NCBI GenBank assembly: GCA_013152535.1
Contig: JAADGE010000003.1
Location: 1-54,474, forward strand
Direction: 5' to 3'
DNA length: 54,474 bases
Source: Chlorobiota bacterium
GTDB lineage: Bacteria; Bacteroidota; Bacteroidia; Bacteroidales; JAADGE01
A program made the position numbers and the translations under genes. This document shows, one piece after another, positions 16,416-24,398 of this stretch (the stretch's first letter is position 1; every line of letters starts with the position of its first letter). The notes below the pieces were generated by a model. The model made no database searches, had not been told where the DNA came from, and was given only the letters and a program-made list of their open reading frames with translations.

Positions 16416-17432
16416 ATGTTAGATTTCAAAAATAAATCAATTTTAATAACCGGCGGAACTGGATCTTTCGGAAAAAAATTTGTAAAAACACTATTGGATA
16501 AATTTCCTGATATAGAAAGACTGGTTATTTATTCACGAGATGAATTAAAACAATTTGAAATGGCACAAGATTTTCCCAAATCAAAATTTCGGGGAATCAG
16601 ATACTTTATCGGTGACATCAGAGATAAAGAAAGATTTAATCGGGCTTGCGAAGGAATTGATTATATTGTTCATGCCGCAGCATTGAAACAAGTTCCTGCC
16701 GCGGAATATAATCCGATGGAATTTATAAAAACGAATATTTTGGGTGCTGAATCAATTATTGAAGCCGCACTGAATAACCAAGTAAAAAAAGTAGTCGCTC
16801 TCTCAACCGATAAGGCTGCTGCTCCTATAAATCTTTACGGAGCCACAAAACTTGTTTCTGATAAATTGTTTATTGCCGCAAACAATATGAAAGGAAAACG
16901 AGATATTTCTTTTTCTGCTGTTCGCTACGGTAATGTGCTCGGTTCAAGAGGTTCCGTAATTCCGTTTTTTATGAAAATCAGAAAATCAAAAAAATTACCG
17001 ATAACCGATTTGAGAATGACTCGATTTAACATTACACTTGACGAAGCTGTAAAACTCGTTATGTTTGCTCTTGAAAAGGCAATCGGTTCGGAATTATTTG
17101 TGCCCAAAATACCTTCTTATAAAATTACGGAAGTTGCCGAAGCTGTTTGTCCTGATTGCGAATTAGAAGATATCGGTATTCGTCCGGGCGAAAAACTTCA
17201 TGAAGAAATGATTACCGTTAGTGATTCATTTAATACCCTGGAAACCAAGGACTATTATATCATTTTACCGCCTTTCGATGCAGAGAAGAAAAAGAAATAT
17301 GCAGAATACTATCAAGCCGAAGAAGTAGAACCCGGATTTGTTTACAATTCGTATAATAATAAAGAATGGATTACGGCTGAAGATATACGTGAACAAATAA
17401 AAAAATATGTTGATCCGAATTTTAAAATTTAA
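16416..17432 (+). CDS. pseB: UDP-N-acetylglucosamine 4,6-dehydratase (inverting), PseB
   Basis: This 338-residue extended SDR carries out the first step of pseudaminic-acid synthesis: UDP-GlcNAc to UDP-2-acetamido-2,6-dideoxy-beta-L-arabino-hexos-4-ulose. NADP-binding ITGGTGSFGKK is at residues 11-21. The FlaA1/PseB catalytic set is present: STDKA with Asp132 and Lys133, and Tyr141 in NLYGATK. The family region VRYGNVLGSRGSVIPFF follows. ATG 16416 (MLDFKNK) is chosen over the TTG at 16389, whose extra nine residues precede the canonical start. pseC begins 2 bp after the stop. Base composition returns to that of the main genome after the AT-rich genes before it. Confidence 0.93.
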   Translation: MLDFKNKSILITGGTGSFGKKFVKTLLDKFPDIERLVIYSRDELKQFEMAQDFPKSKFRGIRYFIGDIRDKERFNRACEGIDYIVHAAALKQVPAAEYNPMEFIKTNILGAESIIEAALNNQVKKVVALSTDKAAAPINLYGATKLVSDKLFIAANNMKGKRDISFSAVRYGNVLGSRGSVIPFFMKIRKSKKLPITDLRMTRFNITLDEAVKLVMFALEKAIGSELFVPKIPSYKITEVAEAVCPDCELEDIGIRPGEKLHEEMITVSDSFNTLETKDYYIILPPFDAEKKKKYAEYYQAEEVEPGFVYNSYNNKEWITAEDIREQIKKYVDPNFKI

Positions 17433-17434
17433 TA

Positions 17435-18589
17435 ATGAAATCTATATCATACGGCAGACAAAATATTACGAATGAGGATATTGATGAAGTTGTAAAAGTA
17501 TTAAAATCAGATTTTTTAACGCAAGGACCGAAGGTTAAAGAATTTGAAGAAAATTTTGCCCAATATATCGGTGCAAAATACGCTGTTGCCGTAACAAACG
17601 GAACCGATGCTTTACATCTTTGTAACTTAGCGTTAAATGTAAAACCCGGAGATAAAGTTATAAGCTCGCCGATAACATTTGTTGCAAGTGCAAATTCGGT
17701 TTTGTATTGCGGCGGAGAGGTCGATTTTTCTGATATTGATGAGAAAACCTATACATTAGATTTAAATAAATTAGAACAAAAACTTAAAAACAGTCCGAAA
17801 GGAACTTATTCCGGCATAATACCCGTAGATTTAGCGGGATACCCCGTTGATGTTGAAAAGTTAAGGAAAATTGCCGAAAAATATAATCTTTGGATTACAG
17901 AGGATGCTTGCCATGCTCCGGGAGCATATTTTACCGACAGCAAAAAACAAAAACAATATTGCGGTAACGGAGCCTATTCCGATTTACAGATTTTTTCGTT
18001 TCATCCCGTAAAACACATAGCAACCGGAGAAGGCGGTATGGTTACGACAAATAATGAAAAATTATACAAAAAACTTAAACTTTTAAGCTCGCACGGAATT
18101 ACAAAAGATACTGATATATTAGAAGAAAATCACGGTGGATGGTATTATGAAATGCAAGAACTAGGTTACAATTATCGTTTATCCGATATGAATTGTGCAT
18201 TGGGAATTTCACAATTAAAAAGAGCCGGAGAAAATGTTAAAAAACGAAATAAAATTGCTGAAAAATACAATGAGGCTTTTAAAGATATTGAACAAATAAA
18301 AATACCTTTTGTTGCAGATGATGTGTATCATGCATACCATTTATTCATAATCAGAATTAAAAAGAGAAAAGAACTTTATAATTTTTTAAAAGAAAGCAAT
18401 ATTTTTACCCAAGTACACTATATACCCGTGCATCTTCAGCCGTATTACAAAAAATTCGGTTGGCGGAAAGGAGATTTTCCCGTTGCTGAGGCATATTACG
18501 AAAGTGCATTAAGTTTGCCGATGTATCCGACTTTAACTGACGATGAACAAAATTATGTAATTGATAAAATCTCAGAATTTTTTAAATGA
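17435..18589 (+). CDS. pseC: UDP-4-amino-4,6-dideoxy-N-acetyl-beta-L-altrosamine transaminase, PseC
   Basis: This 384-residue PLP enzyme of the DegT/DnrJ/EryC1 family transaminates the PseB product at C4, using glutamate as the likely amino donor. Motifs: NGTDALHLCNLAL for the phosphate cup, ITEDACHAPGAYF for the Asp that pairs with the pyridine nitrogen, and FSFHPVKHIATGEGG with the PLP lysine at Lys193. C-terminal VHYIPVHLQPYYKKFGW matches PseC-type enzymes. It overlaps pseF by 4 bp (ATGA), indicating translational coupling. Full length and intact. Confidence 0.93.
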   Translation: MKSISYGRQNITNEDIDEVVKVLKSDFLTQGPKVKEFEENFAQYIGAKYAVAVTNGTDALHLCNLALNVKPGDKVISSPITFVASANSVLYCGGEVDFSDIDEKTYTLDLNKLEQKLKNSPKGTYSGIIPVDLAGYPVDVEKLRKIAEKYNLWITEDACHAPGAYFTDSKKQKQYCGNGAYSDLQIFSFHPVKHIATGEGGMVTTNNEKLYKKLKLLSSHGITKDTDILEENHGGWYYEMQELGYNYRLSDMNCALGISQLKRAGENVKKRNKIAEKYNEAFKDIEQIKIPFVADDVYHAYHLFIIRIKKRKELYNFLKESNIFTQVHYIPVHLQPYYKKFGWRKGDFPVAEAYYESALSLPMYPTLTDDEQNYVIDKISEFFK

Positions 18590-19260
18590 AAGCTCTGGCA
18601 ATTATACCCGCACGCGGCGGAAGCAAAAGAATACCGAAGAAAAATATTAAATTATTTTCGGGTAAACCCATAATTGCTTATTCTGTTGAAATTGCCCTAA
18701 ACTCAGGTTTGTTCGAAGAAGTAATGGTATCCACCGATGATAAAGAAATTGCTGAAATTGCCCTTAAATGCGGTGCAAGAGTTCCTTTTTTCAGAACAAA
18801 AGGAACAGCAAATGATACAGCTCCCTTAAACGATGTTCTCAAAGAAGTACTTAATAAATACAAAGAACAAAATGAAACATTTGATTTTGTTTGTCTTATT
18901 TTGCCTACTGCACCTTTAATAAAACCTGAAAACTTATTAAAAGGTTTGAATATGCTTAAAAACAGCAGTTTCGATTCTGTCAGACCGATAGTAAAATTCA
19001 GTTTTCCCGTTCAACGAGCATTCCGTCTGACGAAAAAAAACGAAGTTCTGCCTTTCAATCCCGAAGATTTTAAAAAACGTTCGCAGGATTTGGAACCGGC
19101 ATACCACGACAGCGGACAATTTTATTGGATAAAAGGTAACAGAGATTTATCCGGAAACAAAGGAGCTTTTGAAATATCCGAACTCGAAGCACAGGATATT
19201 GATAACGAAACCGATTGGAAACTTGCGGAGTTAAAATATAAATTACTTTTCGGCAGATGA
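18586..19260 (+). CDS. pseF: Pseudaminic acid cytidylyltransferase, PseF
   Basis: This 224-residue CMP-nonulosonate synthetase of the NeuA/KdsB superfamily activates the finished nine-carbon acid with CTP. The diagnostic N-terminal loop is PARGGSKRIPKKN (residues 8-20), followed by FSGKPIIAYSVE, MVSTDDKEIAEIA and the ILPTAPL segment. The HDSGQFYW motif near residue 180 is typical of PseF-type enzymes. The gene overlaps both neighbours by 4 bp. It shows that the cluster makes a CMP-activated acid, so the locus needs a CMP-sugar-dependent glycosyltransferase. Confidence 0.93.
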   Translation: MKALAIIPARGGSKRIPKKNIKLFSGKPIIAYSVEIALNSGLFEEVMVSTDDKEIAEIALKCGARVPFFRTKGTANDTAPLNDVLKEVLNKYKEQNETFDFVCLILPTAPLIKPENLLKGLNMLKNSSFDSVRPIVKFSFPVQRAFRLTKKNEVLPFNPEDFKKRSQDLEPAYHDSGQFYWIKGNRDLSGNKGAFEISELEAQDIDNETDWKLAELKYKLLFGR

Positions 19261-20288
19261 TTGAAAATTGTTATATACGAGTTGATGCAAACAGCACAAT
19301 CGGTACGGGACATCTCGTAAGAACCGAAATATTAGCCGATAAATTGGCAGAAAAAAACATTAATATCTGTTTTATTTGTAATACCGTTCCGGAAAATTAT
19401 CAAAGAAAACTTATCCTGAAAAATTATAAAGTCTTAAATGTAGCAGGCGGTAATTCGGAATTGAATCAAATAATGAAAATTGTAACTGAAACAACAAATA
19501 ATATATTAATTATTGACAGTGATAAAGAAGAATTCTATTCTGAAATATTTCAAACAAAAATAAGAAAAACCGGAACAAAATTAATGATGATTACGTTTTA
19601 TAATAAGTATCATTATTATGCGGATATTATTCTTAATCAGAATATTATGGCTTTATCGCAGAAATATTCCTGTGAAGATTATACTCTTAAACTTTTGGGT
19701 CCGGAAAATGTTATATTAAATAACGCTTATCGAAATATATTACAAAATCCCGAGAAATATAAAACACATTTACGAAAGAAAACCGTTTTAATTACATTCG
19801 GCGGTGTCGATAAACCTAATCGTACTTCGTTGGTTTATAGAATATTAGTTAATTTAAAAAATAAACCCGAAAAAATAATTATTGTTTTGGGGGCAATGTA
19901 TAAGTTTCGTAAAGAAATTGAAGAATCGGCATCAAAAACTCCGGTAAATACCGAAATTTATCAAAACACTCCCGAAATGCCTTGTCTTTTGGCAGAATCC
20001 GATATTGTATTTAACTCCGGAGGATTAACAGTGTGGGAAGCCGGTGTTCTTAAATCGCTGAATGTTATCACGGGTTTTACAGAAAGAGAAAATGTAGGAG
20101 GTAAATTTTTGGGTAACGATAAATTAGGAATTTATTTAGGTGATGTTTCAATTTTATTTAATCCGGATATTGAAAGAAAAATCGAAACAATTTTACAACA
20201 CGATAATTCCGAAATTATTAATAATTTATTTTCAAAAATTGATGTTAACGGTATTTACAATGTTGTTAATGCAATTATTAGGATTTAA
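19257..20288 (+). CDS. pseG: UDP-2,4-diacetamido-2,4,6-trideoxy-beta-L-altropyranose hydrolase, PseG
   Basis: This 343-residue GT-B-like hydrolase is a MurG relative that removes UDP from the PseH product to give the free 2,4-diacylamino sugar. The N-terminus carries IRVDANSTIGTGHLVR with the probable catalytic His19 in GTGH. The second half has VLITFGGVDKPNRT and the nucleotide-site segment ADIVFNSGGLTVWEAGVL. Some PseG proteins carry a fused PseH acetyltransferase; this one does not, since the protein ends right after the GT-B fold. It overlaps pseF by 4 bp. The gene that follows is a sulfotransferase, where pseH would normally be expected. Confidence 0.92.
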   Translation: MIENCYIRVDANSTIGTGHLVRTEILADKLAEKNINICFICNTVPENYQRKLILKNYKVLNVAGGNSELNQIMKIVTETTNNILIIDSDKEEFYSEIFQTKIRKTGTKLMMITFYNKYHYYADIILNQNIMALSQKYSCEDYTLKLLGPENVILNNAYRNILQNPEKYKTHLRKKTVLITFGGVDKPNRTSLVYRILVNLKNKPEKIIIVLGAMYKFRKEIEESASKTPVNTEIYQNTPEMPCLLAESDIVFNSGGLTVWEAGVLKSLNVITGFTERENVGGKFLGNDKLGIYLGDVSILFNPDIERKIETILQHDNSEIINNLFSKIDVNGIYNVVNAIIRI

Positions 20289-20305
20289 AATATTATTTTT
20301 GTTAT

Positions 20306-21265
20306 ATGATTAATTCAGACGAAAAAAGAACAACGAAATATAAAAAAGATACCATACAGGAATTTGTTTTGTCGGAAATGAACAAGACTCTTTTTTCAAA
20401 AGAATCAGAATTAATAAAAGATTTTGATAAACCAAAACTTCCCGTGATATTTATAGTCGGTGCTCAGCGTTCCGGCACCACACTGTTAATGCAACTGCTG
20501 ACACAATATTTTGAATTGTCATATCCTAATAATTTTATTGCACGGTATTGGAATGTACCGTATATCGGAGCTGTTTTGTTTAAATCGCTTTCGCAAAATA
20601 TTAATCAAAAAGCTGTTGATTTAAATTCGGATTTAGGCTATACTTCCGGTTTAGAAGGACCTCACGAATTTGGGTATTTTTGGAAAAAATGGTTTCCTCC
20701 GGAAAGTTGGGAAGAAAAAAAATACGAAGAAACAGATTATTCCATTTTAGAAAAACAACTTGCTGCTTGGCAAAGCATTGATAATAAGCCTTTGATTTTT
20801 AAGAATTTAATTCAATTAGATTATCATATTGAAAAACTGCATGAAATTTTTCCGGATTCTGTGTTTATTTTTTTAAAACGTAATTTAATTTACAATGTTC
20901 AATCTTCATATTTGTCAGGTGTTAAATTGTTTGGTAATAATAATGAACTTTTTGGTGTAAGACCAAGTAATTATCCGGATATTAAAGATTTGCCGATTTT
21001 CGAAAGAATAATAAAGCAAATTACTGCAATTAATAATGATATTGAAAATCAACTGAAAAAAATCCCGGAAAATAAAGTATTAAAAATAAATTATGAAGAG
21101 TTAATTTTTGACTATATGTTTCAATTAAATAGAATCAGTAAAAAAATCGGATTAGAATCAAAAAAAATGAAACCAAAAATACAACTTGTTTCCGGCAACA
21201 AAATAAACCTTAGTGTCGAAAAATTTAATCAAATTAAAGAATTACTTGATTCAATTAAAAAATAA
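20306..21265 (+). CDS. PAPS-dependent sulfotransferase family protein
   Basis: This 319-residue protein contains the 5'-phosphosulfate-binding P-loop FIVGAQRSGTTLLMQLL (about residues 49-65). The 3'-phosphate segment FIFLKRNLIYNVQSSYLSG shows the usual arginine and serine, and LKINYEELIFDYMFQLNRI is the family's late motif. The family moves sulfate from PAPS to hydroxyls or amines of carbohydrates. It lies inside the pse operon, 17 bp after pseG and 2 bp before the DegT-like gene, so a sulfated nonulosonic acid or glycan is likely. Whether it acts before or after export cannot be told; no signal peptide or membrane anchor is visible. A weak -7-like box overlaps the gap before it. Confidence 0.8.
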   Translation: MINSDEKRTTKYKKDTIQEFVLSEMNKTLFSKESELIKDFDKPKLPVIFIVGAQRSGTTLLMQLLTQYFELSYPNNFIARYWNVPYIGAVLFKSLSQNINQKAVDLNSDLGYTSGLEGPHEFGYFWKKWFPPESWEEKKYEETDYSILEKQLAAWQSIDNKPLIFKNLIQLDYHIEKLHEIFPDSVFIFLKRNLIYNVQSSYLSGVKLFGNNNELFGVRPSNYPDIKDLPIFERIIKQITAINNDIENQLKKIPENKVLKINYEELIFDYMFQLNRISKKIGLESKKMKPKIQLVSGNKINLSVEKFNQIKELLDSIKK

Positions 21266-21267
21266 TT

Positions 21268-22218
21268 ATGCAGCTAATAATTGAAAACAGAGCATCTGCC
21301 ATATTATTTAATACTGTTATTTCTAATAAGTTAAATAAAGGTAAAATAATGTTACCTGCAAATATTTGTCCGATTGTTCCTGCCGTATTATTCAAAGCAA
21401 AAGCAAAATTTGAGTTTTATGATATAAAACTGACAAATTATTTGCCCGATGAAAATGAATTGTATAAAATTATCAACAGTTCAGAAAATATTTCTGCTGT
21501 TTTATATAATCATACATACGGTGTTGAAAAAAATGTTGAAACAATTTTTGAAAATATTAAAGAAATAAATAAAAACATTTTTATAATAAACGATTGTTGT
21601 CTCAAAAAACCGATTACTGAAATTTCTGTTACTGAGGCAGATATTACATTATACAGTACCGGATATTCTAAATATACGGATTTAGGATTCGGCGGATTTG
21701 CTTTTTTGAAAAAAAATGTAAAATATGAAAATTCAGAATTGAAATATTCAGAAAAAGATCATAAGAATTTAGTAAACGGTTTTAACGAAGTTTTGAAAGC
21801 TAAAATGAAATATGAATATACTGATACAGAATGGCTTAATGCAGAAAAAACAACTTTGAAAAAAGAAAAATATTTTAATGATATTAAAAATGAGCTTAAA
21901 AATGCCGAAATACACAAGACAATATTAAATAATATTTACAAAGACAATATTAAGAAAGAATTTCATCTCGGAGATGAATATAATAACTGGAGATTTAATA
22001 TTTCTGTCAATAATAAAGCTTATGTTTTGAAGAAGATTTTTGAAAACGGACTGTTCGCAAGTTCGCATTATTCCTCATTGGTTGGTACTTTCGGCAAAGG
22101 AAACGGTAAAAATGCCGAATTACTTCATTCAAAAGTGATAAATTTATTTAATGATTTCAGGTTTAATGAAGAAAAAGCCGGTTTAGTTTCTGAAATAATT
22201 AATAAGTATGCGGAATAA
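21268..22218 (+). CDS. Reduced DegT/DnrJ/EryC1-like PLP protein
   Basis: This 316-residue protein is about 50 residues shorter than typical sugar aminotransferases. The fold-type I pattern can still be followed: ANICPIVPAVLFKAKAKFEFYDI, the Asp109 region FIINDCCLKKP, and STGYSKYTDLGFGGFAFL in which Lys135 sits where the PLP lysine is expected. ASSHYSSLVGTFG and a VINLF...ee C-terminal ending match DegT enzymes. The classic phosphate-cup G-T-x-A loop is not obvious; the N-terminus has NRASAILFN instead. So it may be an active but divergent aminotransferase, a PLP-dependent dehydratase, or a non-catalytic partner. It overlaps the ATP-grasp gene by 11 bp, suggesting that the two proteins act together. 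Confidence 0.65.
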   Translation: MQLIIENRASAILFNTVISNKLNKGKIMLPANICPIVPAVLFKAKAKFEFYDIKLTNYLPDENELYKIINSSENISAVLYNHTYGVEKNVETIFENIKEINKNIFIINDCCLKKPITEISVTEADITLYSTGYSKYTDLGFGGFAFLKKNVKYENSELKYSEKDHKNLVNGFNEVLKAKMKYEYTDTEWLNAEKTTLKKEKYFNDIKNELKNAEIHKTILNNIYKDNIKKEFHLGDEYNNWRFNISVNNKAYVLKKIFENGLFASSHYSSLVGTFGKGNGKNAELLHSKVINLFNDFRFNEEKAGLVSEIINKYAE

Positions 22219-23362
22219 ACAAAAGAAAATAATGATTCTCGGTGCCGGTGAAATTCAAACACCGGTTATCCGAAAAGCAAAAACCGAAGGGTATTTTACA
22301 ATTGTTGCAGATTACAATCCTTCTGCTCCCGGTTTTGAGTTTGCAGACCTAAAATTAATTGTTTCAACTCGAGATAAAGACGAAATATTAAAAAATGCAC
22401 TGAAATATAATATTGACGGAATACTTACAACATCCGATTTTCCTGTAAGAGTCGTCTCTTATGTTGCCGAAAAAAACGGACTTAAAGCATTGAGTCCCGA
22501 TTCTGCATATTTATGTACAAATAAATTTTTATTGCGAGAAAAATTAAAAAGCTCAAATTTACATTATCCTGACTATTTTTTTATTAAAGAAAAAAAAGAT
22601 TTAGTAAACGTAACCGATTTTCCTGCAGTTATTAAACCCGTTGATGCTTCTGCAAGCAGAGGTGTGCGAAAAGTTAATAATCAAAACGAATTATTAAAAG
22701 AATATGATTATACAGTAAGTTTTTCCGAGAGTAAAAGTGTAATTGTCGAAACCTTTATAAAAGGAGATGAATTTAGTGTTGAAGCAATAACTTATAACGG
22801 AAAGACAGACATAATTGCAATTACACAGAAATATAAAACCGGCGAAAAAAATGGTTATTTTGTTGAATTTGCTCATAAGATTCCTGCCGATATTTCAAAT
22901 CAAAAAGCCGAACTTCTGAAAACAACAACACTTAATTTAATTAATCTGATTAATCTTGATAATTCGAGTTCACATACAGAAATTATTTTATCAGAGAATA
23001 AAGCTTATATTGTTGAAATAGGAGCTCGATTAGGCGGAGATTACATTGCTTCTGATTTGGTTTATCTGTCAACCGGTATTGATATGTTGTTAAATGTAAT
23101 TAAAATGTCTGTAAATGAAGAAATTGATACAGTCAGAAAATTTAATCGCCATTCTGCTGTTCAGTTTATTACTGCAGAGAATTACCAATCAGCCGTGAAC
23201 TTTATTAATTCAAAAAATGAGAATATAATAAAATATGAAATAAAAGATTTCAACAATAAGATAATTAAAAACTCAAATGACAGAATGGGGTATATTATTT
23301 TATCTGCTTTTTCCGATAAAGAATTAAATAGTTTATTAAAAACTGTAAATAATGAAAATTAA
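22208..23362 (+). CDS. ATP-grasp ligase of the nonulosonic acid operon
   Basis: This 384-residue protein has the carbamoyl-phosphate-synthase-like ATP-grasp architecture. It contains an N-terminal Rossmann-like pre-ATP-grasp domain (IMILGAGEIQTPVIRKA), FPAVIKPVDASASRGVRKV for the ATP-binding lysines and flexible loop, VETFIKGDEFSVEAI for the adenine-site hinge, and SHTEIILSENKAYIVEIGARLGGDYI with the metal-binding Glu residues. Such enzymes form amide bonds from a carboxylate and an amine through an acyl-phosphate. Its position just before pseI, coupled by 11-bp overlaps on both sides, points to aminoacylation or other N-acylation of the sugar precursor. The substrate is not readable from sequence. 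Confidence 0.85.
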   Translation: MRNKQKKIMILGAGEIQTPVIRKAKTEGYFTIVADYNPSAPGFEFADLKLIVSTRDKDEILKNALKYNIDGILTTSDFPVRVVSYVAEKNGLKALSPDSAYLCTNKFLLREKLKSSNLHYPDYFFIKEKKDLVNVTDFPAVIKPVDASASRGVRKVNNQNELLKEYDYTVSFSESKSVIVETFIKGDEFSVEAITYNGKTDIIAITQKYKTGEKNGYFVEFAHKIPADISNQKAELLKTTTLNLINLINLDNSSSHTEIILSENKAYIVEIGARLGGDYIASDLVYLSTGIDMLLNVIKMSVNEEIDTVRKFNRHSAVQFITAENYQSAVNFINSKNENIIKYEIKDFNNKIIKNSNDRMGYIILSAFSDKELNSLLKTVNNEN

Positions 23363-24398
23363 CAACACAGAAATAAACGAAAATTCAAGAACATACATCA
23401 TTGCAGAATTGTCTGCAAATCACGAGCAAAACTACGATTTAGCCGAAGAAACAATAAGAGCAATGAAGCAATCCGGTGCCGATGCGGTAAAATTGCAGAC
23501 TTACACACCGGACAGTATGACTTTGGACAGTGATAAACCTTGGTTTCAAACACGTAATGACAGTTTGTGGGCAGGACAAAAAATGTATGATTTATATAAA
23601 AAAGGCGAAACTCCTTGGGAATGGCATAAACCGCTGAAAAAACTTGCGGAAAGTTTAGAAATGGATTTTTTTTCATCACCGTTTGATTTAAAAAGTGTTA
23701 ATTTATTGGAAAGTATAGATGTGCCTGCATATAAAATCGCCTCTTTGGAAATTACCGATATTCCGTTAATAAAAAAGTGTGCAGAAACAGGGAAACCGAT
23801 TATTATTTCAACCGGAGCCGCAAGAATCGAAGATATTGATTTGGCAGTTAAAACTTGTCTTGATGCAGGAAATAATAAAATTGCTCTGTTAAAATGCACA
23901 TCAGCATATCCTACGCCATACAACGAAGTAAATTTGAAACAGATTCAAAGTTTAAAAGAACGATATAATATTGTTGTCGGTTTGTCAGATCACACTTTGG
24001 GAACGGAAGTGCCTATTGCCTCGGTGGTTATGGGAGCAAAGATTATTGAAAAGCATTTTATTTTATCGCGAAACAGCAATGGTCTGGATAAAGATTTTTC
24101 GCTCGAACCTCAAGAGTTTAAACAAATGACAGATGCAATCAGAAATATTGAACAAGCAATAGGCAACGGCAGTTTTGATTTAACATCGAAAATTGAAACA
24201 GCAACAAAATTTCGCCGTTCTTTGTTCGTTTCTGCCGATATGAAAAAGGGAGAGATTTTTACCGAAAATAATATAAAATCTGTTCGTCCGGGTTTGGGCT
24301 TGCATCCGAAATATTACTACGAAATATTGGGAAAGCGGGCAACAAAAGATATTGAAAAAGGGGAACCTTTATCTTTTGAAGATATTGCCGATATGTGA
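23352..24398 (+). CDS. pseI: Pseudaminic acid synthase, PseI (NeuB family)
   Basis: This 348-residue enzyme condenses the free 2,4-diacylamino-6-deoxy sugar with phosphoenolpyruvate to give the nine-carbon acid. The TIM-barrel domain holds YIIAELSANHEQNYDLAEETI, DAVKLQTYTPDS, FFSSPFDLKSVNLL, CTSAYPTPYNEVNL, GLSDHTLG and the metal and PEP-site segment IEKHFILSRNSNGLDKDFSLEP. A C-terminal SAF (antifreeze-like) domain covers about residues 285-348. NSNGLDKDFSLEP fits PseI better than NeuB (GPDHKAS-type). The last 30 bp overlap the 3' end of the convergent flippase gene. Confidence 0.92.
   Translation: MKINNTEINENSRTYIIAELSANHEQNYDLAEETIRAMKQSGADAVKLQTYTPDSMTLDSDKPWFQTRNDSLWAGQKMYDLYKKGETPWEWHKPLKKLAESLEMDFFSSPFDLKSVNLLESIDVPAYKIASLEITDIPLIKKCAETGKPIIISTGAARIEDIDLAVKTCLDAGNNKIALLKCTSAYPTPYNEVNLKQIQSLKERYNIVVGLSDHTLGTEVPIASVVMGAKIIEKHFILSRNSNGLDKDFSLEPQEFKQMTDAIRNIEQAIGNGSFDLTSKIETATKFRRSLFVSADMKKGEIFTENNIKSVRPGLGLHPKYYYEILGKRATKDIEKGEPLSFEDIADM

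Noticed and set aside
20294-20301. TATTTTTG as an internal promoter for the sulfotransferase gene
   Set aside because: It ends 4 bp before the ATG, has no spaced TTG, and lies in a tight operon of AT-rich sequence. Chance is the simpler explanation.
23546-23923. 125-codon frame antisense to pseI
   Set aside because: It lies wholly within conserved PseI barrel motifs and has no recognisable features of its own.
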